The notes: generated by a model from the letters alone, not told the origin. Positions 1 through 10,485 are shown, counted from the stretch's first letter. The stretch: 64,000 nucleotides of DNA from Longitalea luteola (GCF_017356035.1 NZ_JAFIQX010000001.1:496001-560000); one strand, 5' to 3'. Made by a program: numbers and translations.

Positions 1-2664
1 AACTGTTTGTCCGTTGGGCCCTACAATGGGTTTACCGGTGCCATCGCCGGCAATGGTTGCCTCCCGGTCGGCATACACCCCCTTGTAGCGAAAGCCATAA
101 AAGGAACCGAAGGGATTATCCACCTGCATATAGGTCTTGTACTGGCCGTTTTGGGTTATGTCGCCTTTGTCGCGCGGATAGTATTCAGAGATCTCGCGGA
201 TGATGTTCACATTGCGGGCAATGTTGAAGTTAAGATCAACCTGCCAGTTGGTGTTTTTGAATGGTATCGTGTTCAGGCCGATCTCAAAGCCCTGGTTATC
301 CATGGTGCCTACGTTCATATTCACTTTGTCATACCCGGTGAAAGAAGAGATCTGCAGTCCGTCGAAGAACATATCTTTTGTTCTGTTGTGATATACTTCC
401 ACGTCCAGCGCAATCCTTCGCTGGAACATGCTGAGGTTGATACCTACGTTCTTACCAATAATTGTTTCCCAGCGCAGGTTCTTTAATTCCATGTTCGAGG
501 GATACACGCCCGACTGGCCCAGGTAGTTCCAGCCGAAAGTGCTGTAGGTGCCAAAAAAAGAATAATCCCTTCTCGGGGCGTTGCCGCTATGCCCATAGCT
601 GGCCCTGAAGCTCAGGTCATCGACATGGCGGATAGCCTTTTTGAAAAATTCCTCATCTGATATTCTATAGCGCAGCGAAACGGAAGGGAAGAGGCCATAG
701 CGGTTGTTGGCGCCAAAACGCGAGTGACCATCACCCCGCAACCCTACGTTGATGATATATTTATCCATAAAGCCGTATTGTGCACTTGCCAGCAGGCCAA
801 CGCTCCTGGTTTGCGCCATACCGGCGGTGAGCTTTGAATCGCCGCTCTGTGAGCGGGATGGTATAGAAGGATCCTGTAATACCGAAGAAGCGGTGTTGGA
901 TGTTATTACTTCCTGCGATACACTTTTATTGTCGTACGTCAGAAACGACAAAAATGTGATCAGCGAGTGGTTGTCGTTCTTGAAGCGGGGTGTATATACC
1001 AGGTTCGTTTTTGTTTGTACGTTGAACACGTTCACGTCCCCATCGTAGGCCCTGTTAACAGATGTTTCTGTCCAGGGCCTGCCGGTGGCTGTTTGCGGTA
1101 AGAAGGTCCTGTTCTTGGTATTGTTAATATCGAACTGTACATCGAAGGTGGCCATCAATATTTCCTTTTTAATATCAAATTGCAGGTTGAAGTGGGGCGT
1201 AACCCGCTGGGTGATGATATTGTTCTTCGCATTTTTGGCCATGGCAACCGGGTTAACGGTTCCCAGGATCTCGTTCCTGCTGTTCAGTCCGGCATAGGAG
1301 CCCTGAATGTTGGAAGCCGGTGAAAAGAAGTTGCCCGAATTGTTGCCGTATTCATCGTACTCATAGATGCTCATGTTAGGCATTTTGCGGTAAGCGATAT
1401 CGCGCAGGTTTTCGCCATAGTTCCGATTATTATCTGTGTATGAGTAAGACAGGTCAGATTTGATGCGAATGCGTTGGGATACGATGTAATCGAGGTTGAT
1501 GCGGGTATTGATGCGGTTAAGGTACGTGCCGATGTTGGTACCTGTCTGGTTCAGGTAACCGAGTGAGGCAAAGTACCGCGCTTTTTCACCGCCGCCGTTC
1601 ATGGAAATATTGTGGTCCTGCATGTACCCTAATTGGGTTATGGCTTTTATCCAGTCGGTATTGTTGCTGTAGTTGTAATACCAGTACGGATCGTTTGGAT
1701 CGTATTGAAACTCCTTCACTGCCTGGGTATTCAGCGGTGTGCCTGTCCCGTTCATATACGCTTCGGGAATAAGGGTTGAATACTGATCGCCGCTAAGCAT
1801 GGGGATCGCTTCCGGCTGCCTGGTGACAGAACCTTTGAAGGTGTAGGTAACAGCTGGTTTACCCACAGAACCGCGTTTGGTGGAAATGACAATTACGCCA
1901 TTGGCGGCCCTCGATCCCCAGATGGCTGTGGCGGCAGCATCCTTCAGGATCGTGATGTCCCTGATATCTGACGGGGCAATGTTCAATAACTGCGCGTAGC
2001 CCACCTCGTCAGCGGCGCCGAAATTGAAGTCCGAAGGAATGGCGGTCTCATAGGGCATACCGTCTACCACGATCAAGGGATCAACCGATGAGTTGATGGA
2101 AGAGGTACCGCGGATCCGGATCTGCAGTCCTGCGCCCGGATCGCCCGAAGAGGCGGTGATATCAACACCCGGTAAACGTCCCTGTAATGCCTGGTCAATG
2201 GAGGCTGCCTGCATTTCTTCCATTTCTTTCGCACTGATCCGGGAAGCGGCAATGGTGAGGTTCTTTTCAGGAATGGGAACCATGCCATTGTCTGTTTTTC
2301 TTTGTGATACTACGATCACACTTCCCATTTCCCTGGCCGACATTTCAAGGGTTACGTTAAATACGGTTCTGTCGCCAATACTCAGTTCCTGCGAAGAATA
2401 GCTGATATTGGAAAAACTGAGTTTATGTTTTGTGCTGGTGACCTTAATTACAAAATTGCCATCGATATCGGTCTTTACGGCGCGGATGGTGCGGCTGTCC
2501 TGATCTGTTTCAGCTACCGTTACATCCTGCAGGGGCCTTTTCCTGGCATCGGTAACTCTGCCCTGTATTGTTTTTGTAACAGCGGCGTTCTGTGCGTTCG
2601 CTGTAATTCCCGGAATACCGGCCAGCAGAAAGCAGGTTATTATCAGCGTTATATAAATGTTCAT
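1..2664 (-). CDS. SusC/RagA-family TonB-dependent outer-membrane receptor (C-terminus beyond window)
   Basis: Reading frame open from an ATG at 2664 down to base 1, giving 888 residues with no stop, so the C-terminal part of the barrel lies outside the window. It starts with a signal peptide ending near ANAQ, then a carboxypeptidase-like regulatory domain (about residues 30-110: IQGRVTDARKRPLQDV), then a TonB plug with the SusC hallmarks DPLIVVDGMPYE and TILKDAAATAIWGSRAANGV, followed by barrel sequence. Family role: TonB/ExbBD-energised import of glycans or other large nutrients across the outer membrane, normally with a SusD lid. No SusD is visible on this side; it may follow beyond base 1. 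The fasciclin lipoprotein lies 165 bp upstream on the same strand, so the two are probably co-transcribed. Substrate unknown. Confidence 0.93.
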   Translation of the reverse strand, partial: MNIYITLIITCFLLAGIPGITANAQNAAVTKTIQGRVTDARKRPLQDVTVAETDQDSRTIRAVKTDIDGNFVIKVTSTKHKLSFSNISYSSQELSIGDRTVFNVTLEMSAREMGSVIVVSQRKTDNGMVPIPEKNLTIAASRISAKEMEEMQAASIDQALQGRLPGVDITASSGDPGAGLQIRIRGTSSINSSVDPLIVVDGMPYETAIPSDFNFGAADEVGYAQLLNIAPSDIRDITILKDAAATAIWGSRAANGVIVISTKRGSVGKPAVTYTFKGSVTRQPEAIPMLSGDQYSTLIPEAYMNGTGTPLNTQAVKEFQYDPNDPYWYYNYSNNTDWIKAITQLGYMQDHNISMNGGGEKARYFASLGYLNQTGTNIGTYLNRINTRINLDYIVSQRIRIKSDLSYSYTDNNRNYGENLRDIAYRKMPNMSIYEYDEYGNNSGNFFSPASNIQGSYAGLNSRNEILGTVNPVAMAKNAKNNIITQRVTPHFNLQFDIKKEILMATFDVQFDINNTKNRTFLPQTATGRPWTETSVNRAYDGDVNVFNVQTKTNLVYTPRFKNDNHSLITFLSFLTYDNKSVSQEVITSNTASSVLQDPSIPSRSQSGDSKLTAGMAQTRSVGLLASAQYGFMDKYIINVGLRGDGHSRFGANNRYGLFPSVSLRYRISDEEFFKKAIRHVDDLSFRASYGHSGNAPRRDYSFFGTYSTFGWNYLGQSGVYPSNMELKNLRWETIIGKNVGINLSMFQRRIALDVEVYHNRTKDMFFDGLQISSFTGYDKVNMNVGTMDNQGFEIGLNTIPFKNTNWQVDLNFNIARNVNIIREISEYYPRDKGDITQNGQYKTYMQVDNPFGSFYGFRYKGVYADREATIAGDGTGKPIVGPNGQTV

Positions 2665-2829
2665 ATTGTGCCTTTTATTATTCAGTTTTTTCGCGATTCA
2701 ACAATCGTGCGTGTGAGTGGTCAGCGGTGAGTTGGTTCACGAATGTTTTAATTCTCTCAACAATAGCGAGGATCGCGACTATCAAGGTTTTTGAACCGTA
2801 GTGAGCCGACTCACCATTCACCATTCACC

Positions 2830-5067
2830 CTAATAGTATTTAAAATAATTGTCCATCAGGTGTATCACCGTACGGTTCGAAAGCTGGTTGCTTTCGTTGG
2901 CAACGAGGCGGGCTTTTCTGCCAAAGACATCGGTCAGTTCCATCGTCGTGCCTGTGTAGGAGATATGTATGGGAACCGCATCACCGGCACTGTTCTTCAG
3001 GAGGCTGTTGAAATCGCCTTCGTCTTTTTTATCGGCGATCACCGATTTTTTATCGAGGATGTGATACTGGAGGAATTTTTCCACCATTACTTTTTCATCG
3101 GTGCTGGTGGGCGTATAGTTGGGCGATGCTGCTGTCCCCGGCAATAAACCATCTGAAATGGCCTGGCGCACCGCATTGTTGTCAGGGACAAATATGGTAT
3201 AAAAGGTTCCTGCTGAAGTTCCGGCAATACTGCCGCTGGCTGCATCGTATATATTGGCCGCATTCTTCAGGTAATTCCAGAAAAGCTCGAATTGCGAATT
3301 TGGTTTTGTGCCGAGAGCCTCGAGGTGTTTACCAATAGGCGTATAGGTGAAATATAGCAGGTTATTCAGGTACACCACCCTGCCGTTTTTGGCGGTTCTT
3401 ATTTGGGCCGGATCAAAGGTTACCGTTAAACCCCTGTCTTTTGTACCAGCCGTGATGATCTGGTTGCCATCATATTTTATATATTCCAGTCCATAGGAAC
3501 TGATGATGCCTTCGGTACCGGGTATGCCCAGGTTGTTCAATTCATTATTGGGCGTTTCAATAACGCCGGTGTTTAAAATGCGCAACAGGTTGATGCGGTT
3601 AGAGTCGTTGTTCGATATGGCGCCGGTGGCGGGGTTCACATATCGCCATTCATTGGACGCTACATTGAAACTGTAACCCTGTTTGGCCAGTACAGAATCA
3701 GGCATCATGAAGATGGTGAATCGGGCATTGGGGTTTGTGATCACATCCCTTAATTCCATATTCAGCAAACGGGTCATAATGGAATAGTGCGGATTCAGAT
3801 AGGCCTTGCCGAATACGGTAGAGAATACATTCGGTTCATTCACCTTATTGGTGCCGTAAAAAATACCATTGCTCAGGATCTTTTTGTCAATGATGTTCGA
3901 CTGGTTATTCATTTGCGCGGCTTCACCCAGGTAATTATAGGTGGAACTGAATTTTGAAGGCCATACCGTGGTTTGCCACATATGCGCATTTAACAGGTCG
4001 GCAATTACCTGGAAGGGCAATGCGCTTACCGACGGGTAATTTTCAAGCAGTACCCGGTTGATATAACTCATGAGGGTATCATTGTGCGGCGCAAACATCG
4101 TCCACCCGTCGCGCTGGCCATCGTTGTCCTGTAGTTTTAAATAATTTTCGTTATTGGGTGAGAAGGCCAGCTGGAAGTGATATTCTTTCAACATCACATT
4201 GTCACTGCTGCCGGTGAGCACCTGGTAACGGCGTGTGGCTTCCTTGTTGAGTACAAACTGTACCATAAACTGATTGAACAGCTTATTGAATTCACTGAAC
4301 TCTGGTTTTGTTTTTATGTATTGATCGATACTGGGCGGCGGGGTTATCACATGGTCAATGATATGGATCACCCCGTTCTCTGCGGCCACATTCTCCCGGA
4401 TAACTTTTGCATTGGCCACATTGAAACCGGCAAAGGAAGTGCCCGGGTAGAAGTAATTATAATCTGCAGACGACAACCCTTTGGCGGTAAAATAGCTGTC
4501 GGTAAAGAATGGGATGTATTTATTATTGTTGTCAGCCGGAACATAGCTGTTCACCCCGTTCCGGTTCGATGCAATGGCTTTGACCACCTGGCCGGAGATC
4601 GTGGTGTCTGAATAGAAGCCGGTGTAATAGGCGGTGCGTCTTTTAAACGACGAGTTTTCTATCCATCCGGTGGTTGACTGGTAATCATCCAGCCTGTCTT
4701 TTTCAAAAGCATTGTACACCAACAGGTATTGCACGATCATTTGTGCTGTGGTAGAATCGATGTCCTGTATGCTGCTGATCTTCCTGCTTTGCAGAAATGC
4801 TTTGAATGCAGCGTCGTTATCAAAAGCTTCATCATTGGGCGCAAATAAAGTCCAGTAACCGGCGGCGCTCAACGTGTGCCTGTAACCTGCTTTATCAATG
4901 CAGGCAAGCAACTGTTTAAAGTTGCCATTTGCTTCTAATTGCTGATAAATGGGCGGTTCCATGGAACCGGGGCGTTCGTAAAATTCTTCCCATGTTTTTT
5001 TCCGGCAGTTAACCAGTAGTACGCAGGAAGCAATAAGGAACAGGAATGGTTGAATTGATTTCACCAT
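2830..5067 (-). CDS. Multi-FasI (fasciclin) domain surface lipoprotein
   Basis: 745 residues. The N-terminus MVKSIQPFLFLIASCVLLVNC is a lipoprotein signal; the Cys after LVN is the likely acylation site. At least two FasI domains are clear: the first (about 40-245) has YWTLFAPNDEAF and ends in GVIHIIDHVITPP, and the last (about 580-745) has TFYTIFVPDNNAV and ends RTVIHLMDNYFKYY. The middle, with WTMFAPHNDTL and RFTIFMMPDSV, looks like two more diverged copies. FasI domains mediate adhesion or ligand binding; they are not catalytic. The gene precedes a SusC on the same strand, so it may be a surface accessory of that transporter (inference from position). The 165-bp gap to the SusC holds two or three heptad-like copies of CATTCAC near 2811-2828 and no gene. 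Confidence 0.85.
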   Translation of the reverse strand: MVKSIQPFLFLIASCVLLVNCRKKTWEEFYERPGSMEPPIYQQLEANGNFKQLLACIDKAGYRHTLSAAGYWTLFAPNDEAFDNDAAFKAFLQSRKISSIQDIDSTTAQMIVQYLLVYNAFEKDRLDDYQSTTGWIENSSFKRRTAYYTGFYSDTTISGQVVKAIASNRNGVNSYVPADNNNKYIPFFTDSYFTAKGLSSADYNYFYPGTSFAGFNVANAKVIRENVAAENGVIHIIDHVITPPPSIDQYIKTKPEFSEFNKLFNQFMVQFVLNKEATRRYQVLTGSSDNVMLKEYHFQLAFSPNNENYLKLQDNDGQRDGWTMFAPHNDTLMSYINRVLLENYPSVSALPFQVIADLLNAHMWQTTVWPSKFSSTYNYLGEAAQMNNQSNIIDKKILSNGIFYGTNKVNEPNVFSTVFGKAYLNPHYSIMTRLLNMELRDVITNPNARFTIFMMPDSVLAKQGYSFNVASNEWRYVNPATGAISNNDSNRINLLRILNTGVIETPNNELNNLGIPGTEGIISSYGLEYIKYDGNQIITAGTKDRGLTVTFDPAQIRTAKNGRVVYLNNLLYFTYTPIGKHLEALGTKPNSQFELFWNYLKNAANIYDAASGSIAGTSAGTFYTIFVPDNNAVRQAISDGLLPGTAASPNYTPTSTDEKVMVEKFLQYHILDKKSVIADKKDEGDFNSLLKNSAGDAVPIHISYTGTTMELTDVFGRKARLVANESNQLSNRTVIHLMDNYFKYY

Positions 5068-5713
5068 GGCAAGTGTTGATTATTTAGTCGTAAAAGAAAA
5101 GCCGTATGTAAATGAATAGCCTGTAAGATCCCCTAAGGGCTCAGGAGCGGGTGGTTTGTCTTCCGGTCAAATGGTGGTAAATGAAACAATAGTGGAAATG
5201 AAGCTAAGGTTTGGGCAATAGCTATCACACCTGAGGTGATAGCTGCCGTCGTAATGTGCAGCATGGCAAGTCAGTTTCGTTTTGGTTATAGCAGTTAGAA
5301 TACTAAAATTAAAATTCCATTAGTAAAAACTGTCCTGAAGCATCCCGTATGGTTGTCGTGAAGTACGCAATCGTTCCCGGAAAGGTTAATTTGACAATTA
5401 AAGGAATATTTTAGCCGGACAAGTAATAGGCATTATAATTGTATTTTAAACGATAATTTAAGCTCCCTTTTCACTGCCGTGCCGGTCCAGGTTATTTGTA
5501 GCATGATCCATTTTTCTATACCCGTAAGGAAGATCAACCATAGCAGTTCTTTCCGTTTTTTATGCCGGATCTTTTAGAAAAGTACAGATTACAATTCATT
5601 TGATTTCAGCGGTTACCAATTCCATTTAGACAGGATGGAACAGGATGAACGTTGAAACAGGCAATCCTAATTTTAGTAACATCAGGCGATTGTAAACTAT
5701 AAATAGTGCCAAT
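5068..5713. other. 646-bp divergent intergenic region
   Basis: No convincing ORF or RNA gene. It separates the leftward FasI-SusC unit from the rightward SusC-SusD unit and must hold both promoters, but I could not place a clean Bacteroidetes promoter (TTTG, about 19 bp, TAnnTTTG) on either side. The only strong symmetric element is the dyad at 5220-5244. The stretch is AT-rich and lacks the heptad arrays seen in most other gaps. Confidence 0.6.
5220..5244. promoter_or_regulatory. 25-bp inverted repeat, candidate operator
   Basis: Perfect 9-bp arms AGCTATCAC and GTGATAGCT separated by 7 bases; the centre also contains the odd-length palindrome CACCTGAGGTG. It lies about 150 bp upstream of the FasI start and 470 bp upstream of the SusC start. 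No T-run follows on either strand, so a protein-binding dyad is more likely than a terminator. No matching second copy was noticed in the window and the cognate regulator is unknown. Confidence 0.4.
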
Positions 5714-8700
5714 ATGAGAGTACCGCAACTTCAACCAGGGGGTATTTGGTTAATACCTTTATTACTTCTGTTTACTGTTTTTCACGCGCATTCACAGGAC
5801 AGCAGCAAGATCGTTACCGGAAAGATCACAGACGACAAAGGCAGTGCAGTACCCGGCGCCACCGTGCAGATCAAGGGTACAGACAAGCGTACGAGCGCCA
5901 AAGAAGATGGAACTTTTTCTGTTTCAGTGGCTACGGGCAATGAGACCCTGGTAATTACATCAGTAGGTTTCACCGCCAGGGAAGTACCACTGAAGGGAGA
6001 ATCCTTTGTTTCCGTTCAACTGGCCGGAGAAAAGAATACACTTGACGATGTGGTGGTGATCGGTTATGGAACTCAAAAGAAACGGAATGTAACTGCAGCC
6101 ACTGTACAATTCGATGCCAGTAAACTGGATGAGCGCCCGGTAACCAGGGTTGATCAGGCACTGGTTGGTCAGATGGCCGGTGTGGCCGTTAAACAAACCA
6201 GCGGCGCGCTGGGTAAAGGCTTCAGCATTCAGGTTCGTGGTACTGGTTCTATCTCAGCCGGTAACGAACCATTGTATGTGGTTGATGGTTTTCCACTGTC
6301 GCCCGCTTCGCCGAATTCGGCCGGTAATTATGCTGCCGGTAACCCGCTCGACAATATGAACCCCAATGATATTGAGAACATCCAGGTACTGAAAGACGCT
6401 GCAGCAGCAGCCATCTACGGTTCGCGCGCTGCCAACGGCGTTGTGCTCATTACTACCAAACGCGGTAAATCGGGCCGCGCAAGAATTGAATACAGTGGGA
6501 ATGTTGGATTTGTGGAACCCAGCAGGAAGCTCGACATGCTGAATGCAGAGGAGTGGATAGACCGGGCCACAGAAATGATCAACGCAAAATATGTTGCCGA
6601 CTATGGTTCAAAGGGCGCCACTGCCAGCGACGATTACGAAACGCGGCGCCAGTTGCTCAATAAAAATTTGCCTTCCCCCATTCAGCCGGGTCAATATAAT
6701 ACGAACTATATGACTGATCCCAGGTGGGCGCAGGAAGGATATCCGGGTTTGCGGTTCATCGACTGGCAGGACGAAGCATTTCGCAAAGGCCTTACGCAAA
6801 ACCACCAGGTTTCATTAAGCGGCGGTACCGATAAAGTGCGGTATTATGTGTCTGGCAACATGACCAAACAGGAGGGCATGGTGATCAACACCGATTATAC
6901 CAGTTATTCGGCCCGCGCCAACGTGGAAGTAAATGCTACCAAAAAATTGAAACTCGGTTTGAACCTGGCGCCTACCTATTCGATCATCAATGATCCGGGT
7001 GTTGAAGGCAAGGATAATATATTTCACCAGCTCCTGAGCATGACCCCTGTACAGGAAGAGAGCATGGGATTATATCCCAATGCAGGCGATAATGGTCAGT
7101 ACCCTTGGAGCACTTCAACGAATAGTCCCATCGCAAAGTTGCAACAGATCATCGGGGAGACAAAACGTTTTCGTACCATTACTTCGGTTTTTGGTGAATA
7201 CCAGATCGTACCGGGTTTAAGCTTCAAAACAACACTTAACCTGGATAATACAGACCAGGACGCCAAGAGCTTTACGCCATACCAGGTGACCAATGCCCTG
7301 GCTACCCGCCAGAAAGACCTCACCATACGTTCAAGCGGCTCCTTCACCAGTTATAAAAAGCTCACGTTTGTAAATGAGAATACGCTTTCGTACAACAAAA
7401 CAATTAACAGCGTACATGATATCTCGGCTTTGGCAGGCTACTCTTATAATACTGAAAAATACGATAACCAGCGGCTAGCCTCAAACGGTGGCTATAACCG
7501 GGATAACGTCATTACCCTGAATGCAGCGAACGGATATACCGGCGAAACGTTTGAACAAAGGAATGTGCTGCTTTCCTATTTTGGCCGGGTGCAATATTCT
7601 TTTGATGGCAAATACCTGTTTTCAGCCAGCTTACGCCGCGATGGATCGAGCCGTTTCGGCAGCAATACCCATTGGGGATGGTTTCCCAGTGCTTCTGTCG
7701 GCTGGAGAATATCCGACGAGAATTTTATGAAAACAGTTTCCTTTATCAATGATCTGAAATTGAGAGCCAGCTGGGGTAAAGCCGGCAACTACAACATCGG
7801 CAATTACAGCAGCATTGCAGTGCTGTCGCCTTATAACTATTCACTGAACGGAGGGGCTGCGCTGGGCCAGGCGCAGGGCAGGATCGCCAATCCCAATCTT
7901 ACCTGGGAAAAATCGGAAACCTTCGATGTGGGTATTGACCTGAGCGTTTTGAATAACCGCCTCAGTGCTTCTTTCGATATCTACAACAAACTGAACACCG
8001 GATTATTATTGAATGTGCCCATTCCCTGGGTAACGGGTTTTGGTACGCAGCTTACGAATGCGGGTTCATCACGAAATAAAGGCTGGGAAATTGAACTCAC
8101 TTCACGGAACCTTGTAAAAGGACCTGTTCAGTGGACCACTTCACTTAACCTGAGCCATAATACGAATAAGATAGTTTCATTAAGCGGCGGGCAAAACCAG
8201 ATCATTATCCCTTCTGCTTATGCCGGTGCCCAACACTCTATTTTACGGGTGGGTGAACCCATGTACAGTATCTATGTGGTAAAACAAATCGGCATCCTCA
8301 CCCAGGAAGACATCGATAAAAAAGTGGCCCTGTTCGGACCGCAAAAAGTGGGTGACCCCAAATACGAAGATTTCACCCCCGATGGCGTCATTGACCTGAA
8401 TGACCGCCAGATAGTAGCACATCCCAATCCTGATTATGTGTATGGTATCACCAATAATATACGCTGGAATGGATTCGATCTAACGGTGCTGGTGCAGGGA
8501 CAAAAAGGCGGATCCATTTATTCTTTATTGGGACGCGCCCTCGGCAGAACGGGACAGGGCGTCGTTGATAATGCATTGGGCTTTTATCGCGACCGCTGGC
8601 GTTCGCCCGATGACCCGGGTGCAGGTAAAGTAGGTAAAGCCTTTTCAACGTTTGGACAGATCGCCAATACCGACTGGTTATATTCTTCAGATTATATCAG

Positions 8701-8941
8701 GGTTCGCATGATCACCCTCGGTTATGACCTCAACCGGTTAATTAAATCGAAGAATATCCAGGGGGCCCGCGTGTTCATCACTGCTGAGAACTTCTTTGGC
8801 CACGATAAATACAAAGGCGGTTTGAACCCTGAGGCTAATAATACCGATCTGAGCGGCAACGAATTTTATCTGGAACCAGGCGATTATGGTGGTCTGCCTT
8901 TGCCAAAATCATTGATCCTGGGTGTAAACTTTTCTTTTTAA
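5714..8941 (+). CDS. SusC/RagA-family TonB-dependent receptor
   Basis: 1075 residues, full length for the family. Signal peptide ending near HAHSQ, carboxypeptidase-like regulatory domain (about 34-118: VTGKITDDKGSAVPGATV), TonB-box-like LDDVVVIGYGTQKKRN, plug with GNEPLYVVDGFPLS and IQVLKDAAAAAIYGSRAANGV, then the 22-strand barrel ending ILGVNFSF. No STN (secretin N-terminal) domain, so FecR/ECF-type signalling is not expected. It is the first gene of a plus-strand polysaccharide-utilisation-like unit. The SusD ORF overlaps its stop by one base if its earliest start is used, or begins 39 bp later with the preferred start. Imports the glycan processed by the downstream secreted proteins; substrate not determined. 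Confidence 0.96.
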   Translation: MRVPQLQPGGIWLIPLLLLFTVFHAHSQDSSKIVTGKITDDKGSAVPGATVQIKGTDKRTSAKEDGTFSVSVATGNETLVITSVGFTAREVPLKGESFVSVQLAGEKNTLDDVVVIGYGTQKKRNVTAATVQFDASKLDERPVTRVDQALVGQMAGVAVKQTSGALGKGFSIQVRGTGSISAGNEPLYVVDGFPLSPASPNSAGNYAAGNPLDNMNPNDIENIQVLKDAAAAAIYGSRAANGVVLITTKRGKSGRARIEYSGNVGFVEPSRKLDMLNAEEWIDRATEMINAKYVADYGSKGATASDDYETRRQLLNKNLPSPIQPGQYNTNYMTDPRWAQEGYPGLRFIDWQDEAFRKGLTQNHQVSLSGGTDKVRYYVSGNMTKQEGMVINTDYTSYSARANVEVNATKKLKLGLNLAPTYSIINDPGVEGKDNIFHQLLSMTPVQEESMGLYPNAGDNGQYPWSTSTNSPIAKLQQIIGETKRFRTITSVFGEYQIVPGLSFKTTLNLDNTDQDAKSFTPYQVTNALATRQKDLTIRSSGSFTSYKKLTFVNENTLSYNKTINSVHDISALAGYSYNTEKYDNQRLASNGGYNRDNVITLNAANGYTGETFEQRNVLLSYFGRVQYSFDGKYLFSASLRRDGSSRFGSNTHWGWFPSASVGWRISDENFMKTVSFINDLKLRASWGKAGNYNIGNYSSIAVLSPYNYSLNGGAALGQAQGRIANPNLTWEKSETFDVGIDLSVLNNRLSASFDIYNKLNTGLLLNVPIPWVTGFGTQLTNAGSSRNKGWEIELTSRNLVKGPVQWTTSLNLSHNTNKIVSLSGGQNQIIIPSAYAGAQHSILRVGEPMYSIYVVKQIGILTQEDIDKKVALFGPQKVGDPKYEDFTPDGVIDLNDRQIVAHPNPDYVYGITNNIRWNGFDLTVLVQGQKGGSIYSLLGRALGRTGQGVVDNALGFYRDRWRSPDDPGAGKVGKAFSTFGQIANTDWLYSSDYIRVRMITLGYDLNRLIKSKNIQGARVFITAENFFGHDKYKGGLNPEANNTDLSGNEFYLEPGDYGGLPLPKSLILGVNFSF

Positions 8942-8979
8942 TGCTGATAACCATCTGCAAAAACACAATAAATATTCAG

Positions 8980-10485
8980 ATGAAAAAAATAATTGGAATT
9001 TCATTGATGGCAGCCGTGGGTTTGCTGAGCGCCTGTGAGAAGAAGCTGGACCAGTTGCCAATTTCAGAGGCGCCTACCGAAACTTTTTATAAACAAACTG
9101 TAGATTTTGTACAAGGCGTAAACGCGGCATATAATGGATTAAGAACCTATCCAGACAGACTGTTGAACTTATCGGAAACCAGGTCGGATAATTTATATGC
9201 AGTATCAGACGGTGGTGTTCGGGAGTGGGAGGGGATCAACAGTTTTCATAAAACAATTGCCGGCAATGCATACGTGGCAGAAGCGTGGACAGGAAATTTC
9301 AGTGCCATTTCCAGGGCCAACCAGGTGCTGGAACAATTAAGCCTGAAAGGTGAAAGTATCATTGCCGATGCTACATTAAGGACCCGCCTGGAAGCAGAAG
9401 CAAGATTCCTGCGCGCCTTCTTTTACTTCGACCTGGTAAGATGGTTTGGGAAACTGCCGATCATTGATAAACCTGTGTTGGCTAATGAAGCATTGGAGAT
9501 TGGCAGAAGCTCCGTGCCTGAAGTATATGACTTCATCATGGCTGATCTGAAATTTGCTGCCGACAACTTGCCCGATGTTTATAAAGATGCTGCCGATAAG
9601 GGAAGGGCCACCAAATATGCAGCTAAAAGCATACTGGCATTGGTACATATGACCCGCTCAGGACCCACCTATGGTATTGAAGGGCCGGGATTAGGGTTAA
9701 ATGAATGGAACCAGGCGCTTACCTTGCTGAATGAAGTGATCGACAGCAAAAAATATTCTTTCCTGGCGAAGTATCCGGATATCTTTTCTTACACCAATGA
9801 GAACAATGCCGAAGTTGTATTTGATGTGCAATATAACAATGGGTCAAACCCCATAACAGGTGGTACCTTTCCCTGGCTGCTTGCACCCGATAACTGGTTC
9901 CAGGAACTTGGCTTCGGAACACAGGGTGGTTTAACCATCAGGCCGGTATCAACCAACTTGTTGAACGCTTATGAGGCAGCTGATAGCCGGAAAGCATTCT
10001 CCATTCAATCGGGTTATGTGGCGAATGGGGTTCCGGAAAGCCGTTCCTTCTTTAAAAAGTACATCGATCTTACAAAAGTGCCGAGGAATAACCGGCTCGA
10101 CTGGCCGATCAATTTTATCGCGTTGCGTTTTACCGATATTTTAATGCTGAAAGCAGAATGTATTTTGAAAGGTGCTCCCGGTTCACAAGCCGATGTAGAT
10201 GCTATTGTTAACCAGGTACGGAACCGCGCAGGTTTAGATCCGATAGCAAACGTAACCCTTCCTCAACTGATGGAAGAAAGAAGGAAAGAATTTGCAGCAG
10301 AAGGAAGCCGCTGGCACGATCTCGTTCGCAGTGGCCTGGTGGAAACCGTTATGCCGTCATGGATAGCTGCAGAAGATGTACAACGGGTAATGCAACCTTT
10401 TGATAAAAATTACATCTTATATCCAATACCGCAATCGGAACTGGATGTAAAGCCGGGCTTGTATGAACAAAACAAAGGTTACTAA
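8980..10485 (+). CDS. SusD/RagB-family surface glycan-binding lipoprotein
   Basis: I start at the ATG at 8980 (501 residues) rather than the in-frame ATG at 8941, because MKKIIGISLMAAVGLLSAC is a proper lipoprotein signal with LSAC lipobox (acylated Cys19); the earlier start adds 13 residues that would bury it. Family features: helical TPR-like N-terminal half with RLEAEARFLRAFFYFDLVRWFG, and the typical C-terminal RRKEFAAEGSRWHDLVRSG and YPIPQSELD segments. It forms the lid of the upstream SusC and binds the glycan at the cell surface. A perfect intrinsic terminator follows 61 bp after its stop, so SusC-SusD can be made in excess over the enzymes downstream. Confidence 0.95.
   Translation: MKKIIGISLMAAVGLLSACEKKLDQLPISEAPTETFYKQTVDFVQGVNAAYNGLRTYPDRLLNLSETRSDNLYAVSDGGVREWEGINSFHKTIAGNAYVAEAWTGNFSAISRANQVLEQLSLKGESIIADATLRTRLEAEARFLRAFFYFDLVRWFGKLPIIDKPVLANEALEIGRSSVPEVYDFIMADLKFAADNLPDVYKDAADKGRATKYAAKSILALVHMTRSGPTYGIEGPGLGLNEWNQALTLLNEVIDSKKYSFLAKYPDIFSYTNENNAEVVFDVQYNNGSNPITGGTFPWLLAPDNWFQELGFGTQGGLTIRPVSTNLLNAYEAADSRKAFSIQSGYVANGVPESRSFFKKYIDLTKVPRNNRLDWPINFIALRFTDILMLKAECILKGAPGSQADVDAIVNQVRNRAGLDPIANVTLPQLMEERRKEFAAEGSRWHDLVRSGLVETVMPSWIAAEDVQRVMQPFDKNYILYPIPQSELDVKPGLYEQNKGY

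Noticed and set aside
4177-4611. 144-codon frame on the opposite strand of the FasI gene, and similar long antisense frames within SusC, GH115 and other genes
   Set aside because: They lie wholly within strongly supported coding genes and show no domain, signal or leader of their own.
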